From: a virus
Reading direction: 5' to 3' (one strand)
DNA length: 44,029 bases
Virus record (IMG/VR): IMGVR_UViG_3300030329_002716
Location: 1-44,029 of that record
Every line of letters starts with the position of its first letter. The first letter of the stretch is position 1. Below the pieces are notes generated by a model, which saw nothing but the letters and a program-made list of their open reading frames with translations, searched no databases and was not told the DNA's origin. Made by a program: the position numbers and the translations under genes. Of this stretch, positions 34,071-41,946 are shown piece by piece.

Positions 34071-35459
34071 CTATGCTATAGTTTCAAAGTTATATAAGCA
34101 ATGTGTTTCTGGAAGAGTTATCTCAAGACCTGCTTCTGTAAGAATCATATCTTTTCGTAAATCTTCGTCTGCTTGTTGAACATTGGTTATAATATGAGTA
34201 TCACGATTTAACCCATTACCAACTAATGGTCTATATGCTACTTGTCCCATATCAACTATCATCATGTAAGCACTTGAAAAACCTCTAAATAAAGGCTCTC
34301 TAACAAGACTTAAATCACCATGAATAGTATTAATTGAAAGTAGTTTATGACCAAATGAGCCATCTACATATTCTTTATCAATATTATATTGCATGTATGT
34401 ATTAGCATCATTAGTTTCTTTTACTAAACCACCTGCACCAAACTTGTTAAACAAGCTCATTACAGGAAGACCAGCTAAAGCGAGCTTTGCAGATGAACCA
34501 CCTCTTGCTGGGTCATAAATGACTTCAAAGTCAGTTAATAACCTATCATAGTGAAATTCTGCTTCAGCTAAAGTCCTATTGTAAGCTACGCCAGGAGTGT
34601 ATGATAGATTCGCATCTCCAGAGGTAGGTGCAGAATTTTTAACTACATGTCCTACAATACCTTCTGAGTATTGGATGCTATCAACTCTATTACGTTGTCC
34701 AAATAACATAGCTCTTTCAATATCAACTTTATGCTCTCTTAACTTTAGATTCCAGATTCGATTCCATTCATTTGAATATCCACGTAAGTTTGTCGCAATC
34801 GCTGTATTTGTCATCTCAGCAGCAGTTTTGAAGATTTGAGTATAACCATAGTCATCATCAAGAGAACTTGACCATACATCAGGAGAACCTGTACCCTCTT
34901 CAAAAGAAGTGCCTATAACTTGACATTTGTCATTATTTGATAGAATATTGTACCCTGTACTGAAATCAGAATGGGGTAATGCAATTACTCTACCAGTAAA
35001 TGTGTTTGAAGAACCAGCATCAGTTACTGCGCTGTCAACTCTTACTGTAGCGTAAGCTGTTCCAACTGCAGCGTCCAATACTTGAACTGCAAATACCATG
35101 CCTTTTTGTAACCAATTAACATCAGATGCACTACCAGAACTTGAATCATCAACAGTGAATGAATATTGTGTCCCTGCAGTAACTGCAGAGCCACCATTAA
35201 CATCAGCTGCTAATTCAAAACTTCTTGTAGTCCAATCAATCTTAGACCTATTTTCTAAAAATCTGAAAACAGGGTCATTGGTTGGCGATTTTGACATCTT
35301 ATTTAAATATACAAAAAATGGAGATTCTTCTGGGCTTAACTCTGCTACTCTATCACCAAAATCGTATAAACGTCTTTGGTCAGGCGCTGTTCCATAGTCA
35401 GCACTAGTTGCAGCAGCAGTTATATTTGTGGCTTTTAATTGCCCTGCTGTGATTGCCAT
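34071..35459 (-). CDS. major capsid protein, SU10-like
   Basis: 462 residues. The N-terminus GQLKATNITAAATSADYGTA, then FGDRVAELSPEESPFFVYLN, resembles the DUF5309/SU10-like major head protein family. HKVDIERAMLFGQRNRVDS and the C-terminal half with the PRGxSSAK-like loop (DPARGGSSAKLALAG) support it. The long N-terminal arm fits the HK97-type fold. It follows the scaffold gene and precedes the decoration-like gene. The ribosome binding site AGGAG is eight bases before the ATG, and a hairpin lies just upstream of it. Confidence 0.85.
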   Translation of the reverse strand: MAITAGQLKATNITAAATSADYGTAPDQRRLYDFGDRVAELSPEESPFFVYLNKMSKSPTNDPVFRFLENRSKIDWTTRSFELAADVNGGSAVTAGTQYSFTVDDSSSGSASDVNWLQKGMVFAVQVLDAAVGTAYATVRVDSAVTDAGSSNTFTGRVIALPHSDFSTGYNILSNNDKCQVIGTSFEEGTGSPDVWSSSLDDDYGYTQIFKTAAEMTNTAIATNLRGYSNEWNRIWNLKLREHKVDIERAMLFGQRNRVDSIQYSEGIVGHVVKNSAPTSGDANLSYTPGVAYNRTLAEAEFHYDRLLTDFEVIYDPARGGSSAKLALAGLPVMSLFNKFGAGGLVKETNDANTYMQYNIDKEYVDGSFGHKLLSINTIHGDLSLVREPLFRGFSSAYMMIVDMGQVAYRPLVGNGLNRDTHIITNVQQADEDLRKDMILTEAGLEITLPETHCLYNFETIA

Positions 35460-35477
35460 TGTTCCATCTCCTAATTG

Positions 35478-35517
35478 TTCTCTCTATCAGCTACACTAAG
35501 TGTCTTCAAGGAGAGAA
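35478..35517 (-). promoter_or_regulatory. stem-loop upstream of the major capsid gene
   Basis: TTCTCTC (35478-35484) pairs perfectly with GAGAGAA (35511-35517), and inside it ACACTAAGTGT (35493-35503) is another small palindrome. On the coding strand this structure ends a few bases before the AGGAG of the capsid gene. It could mark an RNase processing site or stabilise the capsid messenger. Confidence 0.45.
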
Positions 35518-35531
35518 TGATTATTGTTTAT

Positions 35532-36260
35532 TTAAAATTTACCTCTATCACCAGAACTCATAATACCTTCCCACATTTTATCACTATCATTTTTTCTTGC
35601 TGGTTGCTGTCCTGTTAGGACACCACCTGCTTGAAGATTGTTAGGTGCTTGCTTAACCATCTCACGAGGGTTAGCATTAGGTTGGGCATTATTATTGTTA
35701 TTTGTAGCAGCTTGCCACATTGTCAGCACTGTATCTAAGCCATATTCAGCTGGATTTTTAGAAGTGAATTCAAGGAAACTATCAACCTGTTCTTGATTTA
35801 AGCCTTTAGCTTGTAATTCATTAACTAGTTTATTTCTTCCCATATCCTTCTTAACTCCACCTACAGCATTTTCTACAGCACCATTAATGGCGTCCTGCAT
35901 TTCTTGTTGGCGATATTGGTATGATTTAGATGAAGGGTCATTGTAGGCTTCCCATGGGTCAAATTCATCAGGTTTTAATTGTATTTTGTCTTGGGTTTTT
36001 GGTTGGCCATTAGATTGTTGTTTAATTGTTTCAACAACATCTGGACGTGACTCCAAAAATTTACCAATCTCTTCGTACTTTTTCAACCTTTTGTTATCCT
36101 CAAATAGTTTATCCTTTTCTGATTGGAAGTATTTTGCTTGTGATTCCCAATCAGTTGAAGAATTCTCCTGAGTATTAACTCCATCATCTTGCCCTACATT
36201 TGTATTAGAGTTACCAGCTAACTGATTCTCTTCAACGCCTGCGTTATTATAATTAGACAT
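35532..36260 (-). CDS. scaffold protein, 242 aa
   Basis: Position between portal and major capsid gene, and composition, identify it: an Asn/Gln-rich disordered N-terminus (NYNNAGVEENQL), a coiled coil (WESQAKYFQSEKDKLFEDNK), an acidic mid part and a Gly/Gln-rich C-terminus with GGVLTGQQPA before a positively charged end. The length (242) is usual for scaffolds. Very strong ribosome binding site AAAGGAGG, which fits the high copy number needed. It directs capsid assembly and is later removed or lost. Confidence 0.75.
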   Translation of the reverse strand: MSNYNNAGVEENQLAGNSNTNVGQDDGVNTQENSSTDWESQAKYFQSEKDKLFEDNKRLKKYEEIGKFLESRPDVVETIKQQSNGQPKTQDKIQLKPDEFDPWEAYNDPSSKSYQYRQQEMQDAINGAVENAVGGVKKDMGRNKLVNELQAKGLNQEQVDSFLEFTSKNPAEYGLDTVLTMWQAATNNNNNAQPNANPREMVKQAPNNLQAGGVLTGQQPARKNDSDKMWEGIMSSGDRGKF

Positions 36261-36273
36261 ATTGCCTCCTTTA

Positions 36274-38292
36274 CTATTTCTCGATGCCTAGACCACTAGG
36301 CTCTTGAGGTTGACCACTACGTAATCTCTCCATTTCGAGTTCAACAGTAGATTTAAGTTTATTGACTTCATTGTCACTTTTTGTTTTCGCATCAAGCTCA
36401 ATGCTTTTGAGGTCGCCTTTAAATTTCTCAACCTCTGAACGCTTTCGAGCCTGAATTGATTCCCTGTGTGCTGTTTGCAAGTCACCAGAAAGTTTTTTAA
36501 TTTGTTGTTGAGCACCCTGTAGTTGCTGTTGTAATTGCTGTACCATATCCATTCTTCCAAGCACTCCTTCTTTATCAAATATTTCAGTTTTCTTTAATGC
36601 CTCTTGTCTATCAATTAATCCTAATTTATATGCATCCATATAAACATTCCACTCTCCCCATTTATTAGAAGGCATTGTAGAGCTACCTATTACTCGTATA
36701 TCAAAATGACCAACACTAATATCATTTTCTATACCCATTAATTCTTGTGTCTTATCATCATACATACGCTTATTAACTGTATATTCATTTATATCATTAT
36801 TAGGTTGAACAATTCTAAATGTTTTTCTAAATGTATAATGAGATTTAGAAAGATTATACACAACTTGTCCTAATCGTTTTAAACTGCCCTCAATATCTCT
36901 TAATTTAGATTTGCTACGTCTTGCACCAAAATCTTCTAATTGCATAGTAGCTGAAGCAGTCTTAGGTGCAACTTCTGGGTTTCCTTGCTGCATTTCAAAT
37001 ATACCCATATTTAAATCAATATAGTTAGAAATCATATTAGGCAATTGTAATATTGAATTTGATAATGGTTGTGGAGAGGGGAAATGAGGTTCTCCAAAAG
37101 AAGCGTCATACTCGATAGTTGCGTTAGGGTTAGCCCAGTCCCTCTCCAATTCTTCAATATCCTGAACTGACCCATTAGGTACAAGTAGTTTTAAACCTGA
37201 GGATGCTTGTGCATGTGATGTGATTAGGGATACGACTTTATTTAGATACCTCTGAAAATCTTTGTTTTTTCTTACGTCACTCATTGGATAAGGAGTATTT
37301 GTCCAAATATTAGGAACAGGAACAACAGGATATATATCAGTATCTAATATTTTTTCAAATAATACAACTTGACCTACACAACACGTTAACTTTACTCTTG
37401 GCTGTGTAATTTGAATAACATCTATTTTATTATTCATTACAAGACTAGCAAACTCAGGCTCTTCAGATAACATTTGAAATCTAGCCTCATCTAATACACG
37501 TTCTTTTCCTGTTTCTAAATCAAGAATCCTATAATAAGGAACTCTTACTTTTTCATAATTATCAAGCAATCTATATTTCTCATTGCTCAACTCATCATAA
37601 TCTTTTACAACATCAGGAGTAAATGACTTGCCAGAATAAACATTACTTCCTGAGGGATAATCCTCATCAGTATATGCTAAAGTTTCTATATCATCAATTA
37701 ATCTATTACCCTCTTTATCTTCTACATCTAATTGAGGATAAAAATTAATTATTTGTTCTTTAGTTAAAATTGTAGAAACAATCATCCCTGCTGCATCGTC
37801 AAACCATTTATTCCTTGAATTAGGGTCAACTGCTACACGAAATGGGTCTATATTTTTAAATTTAACCTCACCTCTACCATAATCAGCATCAGAATCAATA
37901 TAAGCATAGAAGTATCCCATACCTGTGACTGAATAATCATGTATAGATTGTTTAAATACTTCATCTCCATCAGATATGTCCCAAACATATTCAAGTAATG
38001 TTCTCCATACTGTAGCTAGTTTATTGTCAGAATCTTCTCTTGCAACAACAGAAAACTTAGGTGGTTTTGAGGTTGTGATAGCTTTAAACTGCTCAATCGC
38101 AGAATAAAGTCTATCCATTGGCATAGACGACTGATTTCTCTCTGCTAACGCATCTGCCTCTTGCGTAGAAAAATGACTTCCAAGATAAAAATCAATATCT
38201 TCTCTAGCTTGAGTATCCCAGTCAGCCCTAGCATCATACCAGCGTCTCCACTTCTCTCTAATATCTTTTACTCGAATATCTTCTTGAATCAT
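36274..38292 (-). CDS. portal protein, P22-like
   Basis: 672 residues. It forms the ring at the capsid vertex through which DNA enters and leaves. N-terminal DIREKWRRWYDARADWDTQA begins the helical wing; then GSHFSTQEADALAERNQSSM, GMGYFYAYIDSDADYGRGEV and DPFRVAVDPNSRNKWFDDAA form the core. A Gln-rich C-terminal helix (QQLQGAQQQIKKLSGDLQ) extends into the capsid like the P22 barrel. It lies between terminase and scaffold, as usual. There is no ribosome binding site; the ATG sits only about ten bases after a TATTAT box, so it may start a nearly leaderless transcript. Confidence 0.85.
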   Translation of the reverse strand: MIQEDIRVKDIREKWRRWYDARADWDTQAREDIDFYLGSHFSTQEADALAERNQSSMPMDRLYSAIEQFKAITTSKPPKFSVVAREDSDNKLATVWRTLLEYVWDISDGDEVFKQSIHDYSVTGMGYFYAYIDSDADYGRGEVKFKNIDPFRVAVDPNSRNKWFDDAAGMIVSTILTKEQIINFYPQLDVEDKEGNRLIDDIETLAYTDEDYPSGSNVYSGKSFTPDVVKDYDELSNEKYRLLDNYEKVRVPYYRILDLETGKERVLDEARFQMLSEEPEFASLVMNNKIDVIQITQPRVKLTCCVGQVVLFEKILDTDIYPVVPVPNIWTNTPYPMSDVRKNKDFQRYLNKVVSLITSHAQASSGLKLLVPNGSVQDIEELERDWANPNATIEYDASFGEPHFPSPQPLSNSILQLPNMISNYIDLNMGIFEMQQGNPEVAPKTASATMQLEDFGARRSKSKLRDIEGSLKRLGQVVYNLSKSHYTFRKTFRIVQPNNDINEYTVNKRMYDDKTQELMGIENDISVGHFDIRVIGSSTMPSNKWGEWNVYMDAYKLGLIDRQEALKKTEIFDKEGVLGRMDMVQQLQQQLQGAQQQIKKLSGDLQTAHRESIQARKRSEVEKFKGDLKSIELDAKTKSDNEVNKLKSTVELEMERLRSGQPQEPSGLGIEK

Positions 38293-38302
38293 GGTATATA
38301 AT

Positions 38303-38323
38303 ATAATAAAAAATTACTTAAAA
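38303..38323 (-). promoter_or_regulatory. candidate internal late promoter for portal
   Basis: On the minus strand: TTTTAAG, eight bases, TATTAT, then about ten bases to the portal ATG at 38292. The same arrangement precedes the small terminase gene. The position implies a very short or absent leader. No normal -35 box is visible, so a phage-encoded activator or factor may be needed. Confidence 0.4.
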
Positions 38324-38330
38324 ATGCAAA

Positions 38331-39899
38331 TCAGCTACGTTGACCTGTTATCCAATTGTAAAAACGCTTTGGCTTAGAATAAGTTCCATCTTTATTTTTC
38401 TTTAATTTCTTCTTTCCTGCTTTAGGATTTCCACGTGCAAACTGTGTTGAAAGCCAGAACGCATCAATCGTATCGTCGTGAGACCCTTTTGGGAAATCTA
38501 ACAGTTCACCTATAAGTTCGTGATGCTGTTTCTTCATATGTACAGCACCAGCTCTAAATAATGGCTGAAGTCCTTCAAACAGCCTATCTTTCTTCTTTTG
38601 GTTTCCATATCCCTTGATTCCCTGTTCAATTCCAGGTAAAAACAATCCTTCATCTTTACTTCTTCTTTGAACATAGTTACGCAACATTTCCTGATATGCA
38701 ATTGTTTCAATATTTATTCTTCTGATTGGGTTGTATTGTTTTGCGATTTTAAATATCTGGTCAGCACACTCCATGGGTAAGACTCTTTTTCTCCAATATT
38801 CAACAATGTAGAAATCGTTGCTTGCAGTAACTGCAGTAACCATAATAACACTAAAATCGTTACGAAGCCCAAGTGTCGAAGCTGGGTCAACACCCAAGTA
38901 AAGATTGACATATTCTTTAGAGCCATCATCAAAGATGAGCGTCCACGAATTAGACTCATCATCGAAACGAAGATTACCCCTATAAAGGTTTTCATTAATA
39001 TCCTCCTCTGAAAAGACTTGGTCTTCAGGAGATTTAGCTTGGTTCATGTATTCTTGGTAGAATTTAGCAGGTGTCCCTGAATCAATATAAAATTGTTTTC
39101 TTTCTTCTAATTTTTTAAGAGGCCATCTTGAGGGCCATAATGGGCGACCATCCTCTAAGATTGCCTTATATGTCAGCACGTCCCATGAAAAATCTTCCCC
39201 ACTATTCTCTGCCTCGTTCTTTGAACGAACCAATCCATTAAGAAAGCTATCATAGTGGACGATTGTTCCATTGCACCATAAGAAACCATTCTTATCAAAG
39301 TCAATCGCAGGATACACAGCAGCAGTCACCCAATCCTTAATCTGCTTTCTTGACTCTGGAGTCTTTGTATTTAACTCTGATTCAAAATCGTCCAAGATAA
39401 TCCCAGTATATCTTGTAGATAACTGCTTCTTACCTCTAAGGCGTTGAGATGTACCCTTAGCAATCATCCTACATCCATTTGATAGAGTAAATTCACTTTT
39501 TGTCCACTTTTCTCCTTGTAGGTCGCCAAAATAGTAGTGAACTGCAGGATTTTCATAGATATGATTCTGTATCCAAGAAAGATTATCTGTTGCTTGGTCT
39601 TGTGCCTCACCTATCCACGCAATAAATTCAGGCCTATCCTTTGTAGCAAACAAGAATCTATGTAGAACTGCAGTTGCAGCTAGTGTAGATTTAGCATGGT
39701 CACGAGGTAAAACAAGTGCTAATTGTTGAATATCTTTATTTATTAGAAGTTTACCTACTTCATTGTGGAAATTAGGAGTGGCTGATGCTAAGAAATCTTG
39801 TGGTGAGAATAATTTACCAAAGACGATTAAGTCTTCGTAAGCCATCTTAAGAACTTTCTCATTCTGAGAAACACTCCCATTAAGATTTAGATTGGCCAT
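38331..39899 (-). CDS. terminase large subunit
   Basis: 522 residues; the ATP-driven motor and nuclease of DNA packaging. The ATPase centre shows Walker A PRDHAKST at 65-72 (K70) and Walker B IILDD at 166-170. The C-terminal nuclease has the acidic residues in GVDPAS and HDDTIDAFW. The Walker A deviates from the usual PRGHGKST at two positions (Gly to Asp and Gly to Ala). The start directly follows the endolysin stop (TAA then ATG), with no strong ribosome binding site, so coupling is likely. It lies in the usual place before the portal. Confidence 0.93.
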   Translation of the reverse strand: MANLNLNGSVSQNEKVLKMAYEDLIVFGKLFSPQDFLASATPNFHNEVGKLLINKDIQQLALVLPRDHAKSTLAATAVLHRFLFATKDRPEFIAWIGEAQDQATDNLSWIQNHIYENPAVHYYFGDLQGEKWTKSEFTLSNGCRMIAKGTSQRLRGKKQLSTRYTGIILDDFESELNTKTPESRKQIKDWVTAAVYPAIDFDKNGFLWCNGTIVHYDSFLNGLVRSKNEAENSGEDFSWDVLTYKAILEDGRPLWPSRWPLKKLEERKQFYIDSGTPAKFYQEYMNQAKSPEDQVFSEEDINENLYRGNLRFDDESNSWTLIFDDGSKEYVNLYLGVDPASTLGLRNDFSVIMVTAVTASNDFYIVEYWRKRVLPMECADQIFKIAKQYNPIRRINIETIAYQEMLRNYVQRRSKDEGLFLPGIEQGIKGYGNQKKKDRLFEGLQPLFRAGAVHMKKQHHELIGELLDFPKGSHDDTIDAFWLSTQFARGNPKAGKKKLKKNKDGTYSKPKRFYNWITGQRS

Positions 39900-40292
39900 T
39901 TAGAGTTTTAGCTCAAAATGTGGTAAATCGTCAAAATTGTTATCTTTTAAGTCTGTGTTATCATTCCAGTCACCACCCCAGCGAATTGGAATACCTTTCA
40001 TATGTGCAATACCTTTAACGATTCCAGCAAAATAGTTCATTCTATCTAAATCTTTCCAGTCAACTGGATAAGGTGTAACATCTACAGCATTACTTGGACT
40101 TGCATTATGACGACCATTAGGGAACTTAACTTTAGAATTCCCTTTCTCATATGCTTCGTTTTGTGCTTCTTCACCTCGATGTCCACATAATACTGAACAA
40201 TCAAAGATTTTTACTACTTCTTCAAATATCTCTTGCAAGTCTTCGTGACATGTAGCGAGTCTTCGTTTTGATGTGCTACCAAATTTTGGCAT
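39900..40292 (-). CDS. endolysin, M15-type peptidase
   Basis: 130 residues. The zinc-ligand pattern of L-alanyl-D-glutamate/D,D-peptidases is present: RHNASPSNAVDV (H62, D71), then RWGGDW and PHFEL (H125) at the C-terminus. The size fits single-domain lysins. It degrades peptidoglycan at the end of infection. There is no signal peptide, so it needs a holin or other export. Ribosome binding site AAGGAGAAGTAA. The first 79 bases lie inside the upstream small gene in another frame. It is coupled to the large terminase gene. Confidence 0.88.
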   Translation of the reverse strand: MPKFGSTSKRRLATCHEDLQEIFEEVVKIFDCSVLCGHRGEEAQNEAYEKGNSKVKFPNGRHNASPSNAVDVTPYPVDWKDLDRMNYFAGIVKGIAHMKGIPIRWGGDWNDNTDLKDNNFDDLPHFELKL

Positions 40293-40441
40293 TTTACTTC
40301 TCCTTTGTGTAAATTTTCATAATTATGTACATGGTTAATTTCGCAATACTTTGGGCACAATTGCAAATTATCCATTTGACGATAATAATATGTAGAAACA
40401 GTAATTAAGATAAGAAATATAACTGTTTCTAAGAGATTCAC
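40214..40441 (-). CDS. small membrane protein upstream of endolysin, 75 aa (lysis candidate)
   Basis: A GTG start overlaps the upstream TGA (GTGA), so translation is probably coupled. One N-terminal transmembrane segment (residues of about 2-20, NLLETVIFLILITVSTYYYR) is followed by a polar domain with four cysteines and a basic end. The last 79 bases overlap the endolysin gene. Placement before an endolysin, the N-terminal anchor and the Cys-rich tail suggest a spanin-like or holin-like lysis protein. There is no lipobox, so it is not an outer-membrane lipoprotein spanin. The function is inferred from context. Confidence 0.55.
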   Translation of the reverse strand: MNLLETVIFLILITVSTYYYRQMDNLQLCPKYCEINHVHNYENLHKGEVKCQNLVAHQNEDSLHVTKTCKRYLKK

Positions 40442-40683
40442 GCTTCTGCATCAATTTCTAAAGACCCAAAATCTGAATCTTCAATGGTTACAATTCTATC
40501 CTTATCATCAAACTCAGACCTACAATAATAGCAAAGCCATCCCAAAAGAGTATCATTCTCATCTACGAGACCAATTCTTTTAGAATATGTGCTACTTATA
40601 TATAAATCCTCTTGACATACAGGACATAAGTCTTCTTTATGACTCTTTTTCTGCGTGTGCAACCAGTTCTTGTTTTTTTCCAT
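40438..40683 (-). CDS. zinc-finger protein, 81 aa
   Basis: Two CxxC knuckles (C20-PV-C23 and C51-YY-C54) separated by 27 residues give a treble-clef or zinc-ribbon layout, and the C-terminus is acidic. A GGAGG site precedes the ATG. It overlaps the small terminase gene by 47 bases and the next gene by four. It may assist terminase or bind DNA; the function is unknown. Confidence 0.65.
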   Translation of the reverse strand: MEKNKNWLHTQKKSHKEDLCPVCQEDLYISSTYSKRIGLVDENDTLLGWLCYYCRSEFDDKDRIVTIEDSDFGSLEIDAEA

Positions 40684-41383
40684 TACTCAAAGCCTCCATT
40701 TGCTCATCAGTAAAACCTTTGAAAATTGTTAATTGTTCAGTCTTTTTACTTTCTGTATTAAATAAACCACTAATCTTACTTAAACTCTCTAAGGCTCTCA
40801 GCCTATTTGAGTCACTCTCAGCAACATCAGCGATGACTTTGTATCTTTGGATAATATAACTTGGTGACACACCTTCTTCGTCAAGTATCTCTTGTATTTT
40901 TTTATCAACCATTTCTAATACACTTTCTTGTTTGAGCAAAGAGTTCGTTCTCTCTGCAATATATTTTTCTTTCTTTGCACTTGGAAATGCAATTTTGTAT
41001 GCAGCTTTAGGTTCAATTCCTGTAGCTACATATTTGGCAAATAATACTTCCTTTTTTGAACAGTCCCCAGGCTTTGGGTTTACGCCAGCAAACCTGTAAA
41101 TGTTTTCAGCTATGCCTTTTGAACCAATCATCTTACGATTTTCATTATTAACTTGGAATGTTCCTAGAACAGTCCTTACGCAAATCTGTCCTTTTCCATT
41201 TGTAGTTTTAATACTACTCTTTTTAAGAATCTGACAAATGTACATATCGTCAGTATATACCCACTCACCTTCCTCACTATCCCTCCAATTCTTAGAAACA
41301 TACATCTGTGGAAACATTGAGTGGAATTCTTCAATACTATTGAACAGGTAATATTTTCTGCCTTTTATTTCTTTGAAATCCAT
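40637..41383 (-). CDS. terminase small subunit-like protein
   Basis: 248 residues. The C-terminal half has the small-terminase pattern: KEVLFAKYVATGIEPKAAYK, a helix-turn-helix with 'F/YV..G....AY..A(F)', then NSLLKQESVLEMVDKKIQEI and a DSNRLRALESLSKISGLF segment. The N-terminal 110 residues are an added domain of unknown role. It recognises phage DNA for packaging by the large subunit. First gene of the late operon. There is no ribosome binding site; the ATG comes eight bases after a TATTAT box. The gene order is the usual one except for the inserted lysis genes. Confidence 0.75.
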   Translation of the reverse strand: MDFKEIKGRKYYLFNSIEEFHSMFPQMYVSKNWRDSEEGEWVYTDDMYICQILKKSSIKTTNGKGQICVRTVLGTFQVNNENRKMIGSKGIAENIYRFAGVNPKPGDCSKKEVLFAKYVATGIEPKAAYKIAFPSAKKEKYIAERTNSLLKQESVLEMVDKKIQEILDEEGVSPSYIIQRYKVIADVAESDSNRLRALESLSKISGLFNTESKKTEQLTIFKGFTDEQMEALSNGKKQELVAHAEKES

Positions 41384-41391
41384 AATAAAAT

Positions 41392-41410
41392 ATAATACAA
41401 AAACTTAAAA
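41392..41410 (-). promoter_or_regulatory. candidate late operon promoter
   Basis: On the minus strand: TTTTAAG, six bases, TATTAT (41397-41392), then eight bases to the ATG at 41383. Transcription would start on or next to the ATG, giving a leaderless or nearly leaderless messenger. A matching arrangement precedes the portal gene. No standard -35 box is visible. Confidence 0.45.
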
Positions 41411-41428
41411 AAACAAAATTAGGCCCTT

Positions 41429-41478
41429 ATATATATATATTATATATATACAGTAAGTATATACAGTAAATATATACA
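41429..41478. repeat. TA tract and period-13 tandem repeat
   Basis: A run of TATATA at 41429-41450 is followed by TATATACAGTAA at 41445-41456 and again at 41458-41469, with a partial third copy (TATATACA) at 41471-41478. The period is 13. This lies directly upstream of the candidate late promoter and may be a regulator-binding array or DNA-unwinding element. Confidence 0.5.
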
Positions 41479-41557
41479 AAAAGAAAAAAAACAAATAACA
41501 GTAAAAAAAAGAAAAAAATTTAACCAATACCCAAATTTCAAAAAATTACCTTAGAAT

Positions 41558-41631
41558 GTGTGCAGCTCTTTCTTTCACGTTGGGCAGGGGGTCGTGAACT
41601 CGCCATACCCCTCGAATTTGGTTGAAATTCG
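41558..41631. other. GC-rich island in AT-rich gap; candidate packaging or regulatory site
   Basis: By hand count about 60% of 41561-41613 is G+C, against a quarter or less in the flanks. It holds GGGGT/ACCCC (41588-41592 with 41607-41611) and a perfect hairpin CGAATTT/AAATTCG (41613-41619 with 41625-41631). The rest of the gap 41384-41741 is A/T-rich and without a supported gene. Placement beside the small terminase gene suggests a cos or pac site. On the minus strand an open frame without a start reads GVWRVHDPLPNVKERAAH, so a gene fragment is the other possibility. Confidence 0.4.
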
Positions 41632-41689
41632 TTAAAATTATAATAACGTTGAGATTTTATAGAACTTTTTAATTATTAGCATAAAAAGA

Positions 41690-41715
41690 AAACGCCTCCA
41701 ATATAAGAGGCGTTT
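41690..41715. terminator. bidirectional intrinsic terminator
   Basis: AAACGCCTC (41690-41698) and GAGGCGTTT (41707-41715) form a perfect 9-bp stem with an 8-base loop. T-rich sequence follows on both strands. On the minus strand it terminates the operon of the genes at 41742-43342. Confidence 0.85.
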
Positions 41716-41741
41716 ATTTTTAGGTAGGATTTTAGGAGAGA

Positions 41742-41909
41742 TTATTTTTTACAAGCATTAACAAACTTATCCTTATTAAATCTTGTATTATCTAACTTAA
41801 ATAAATTAGACAAATGATTTACTAAGTCTTCCTTATAAGTATAAATACCATTACTAGTACTTGTATCTTTTATTATGTTTGCAATTGCGATGTAATGTTT
41901 ACGTGTCAT
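41742..41909 (-). CDS. small conserved-looking protein, 55 aa
   Basis: The start is placed at ATG 41909, behind AGAAAGGAC; an upstream in-frame ATG at 41933 lacks a ribosome binding site. The product MTRKHYIAIANIIKDTSTSN continues with HLSNLFKLDNTRFNKDKF and looks like a small helical protein often seen in environmental phages. The last gene before the terminator at 41690-41715. Function unknown. Confidence 0.65.
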   Translation of the reverse strand: MTRKHYIAIANIIKDTSTSNGIYTYKEDLVNHLSNLFKLDNTRFNKDKFVNACKK

Positions 41910-41946
41910 ATATAGTCCTTTCTTGGTTACCAATGCTTAACCAATG

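Noticed and set aside
41429-41478. CRISPR array
   Set aside because: The repeats are 12-13 bases, directly adjacent without spacers, and no cas gene is near.
41558-41640. Possible tRNA or attachment site in the GC-rich island
   Set aside because: No cloverleaf, no GGTTCGANTCC T-arm and no CCA-like end; the hairpins do not have tRNA spacing, and no integrase gene is present.
41742-41933. ATG start at 41933
   Set aside because: No ribosome binding site; ATG 41909 follows AGAAAGGAC.
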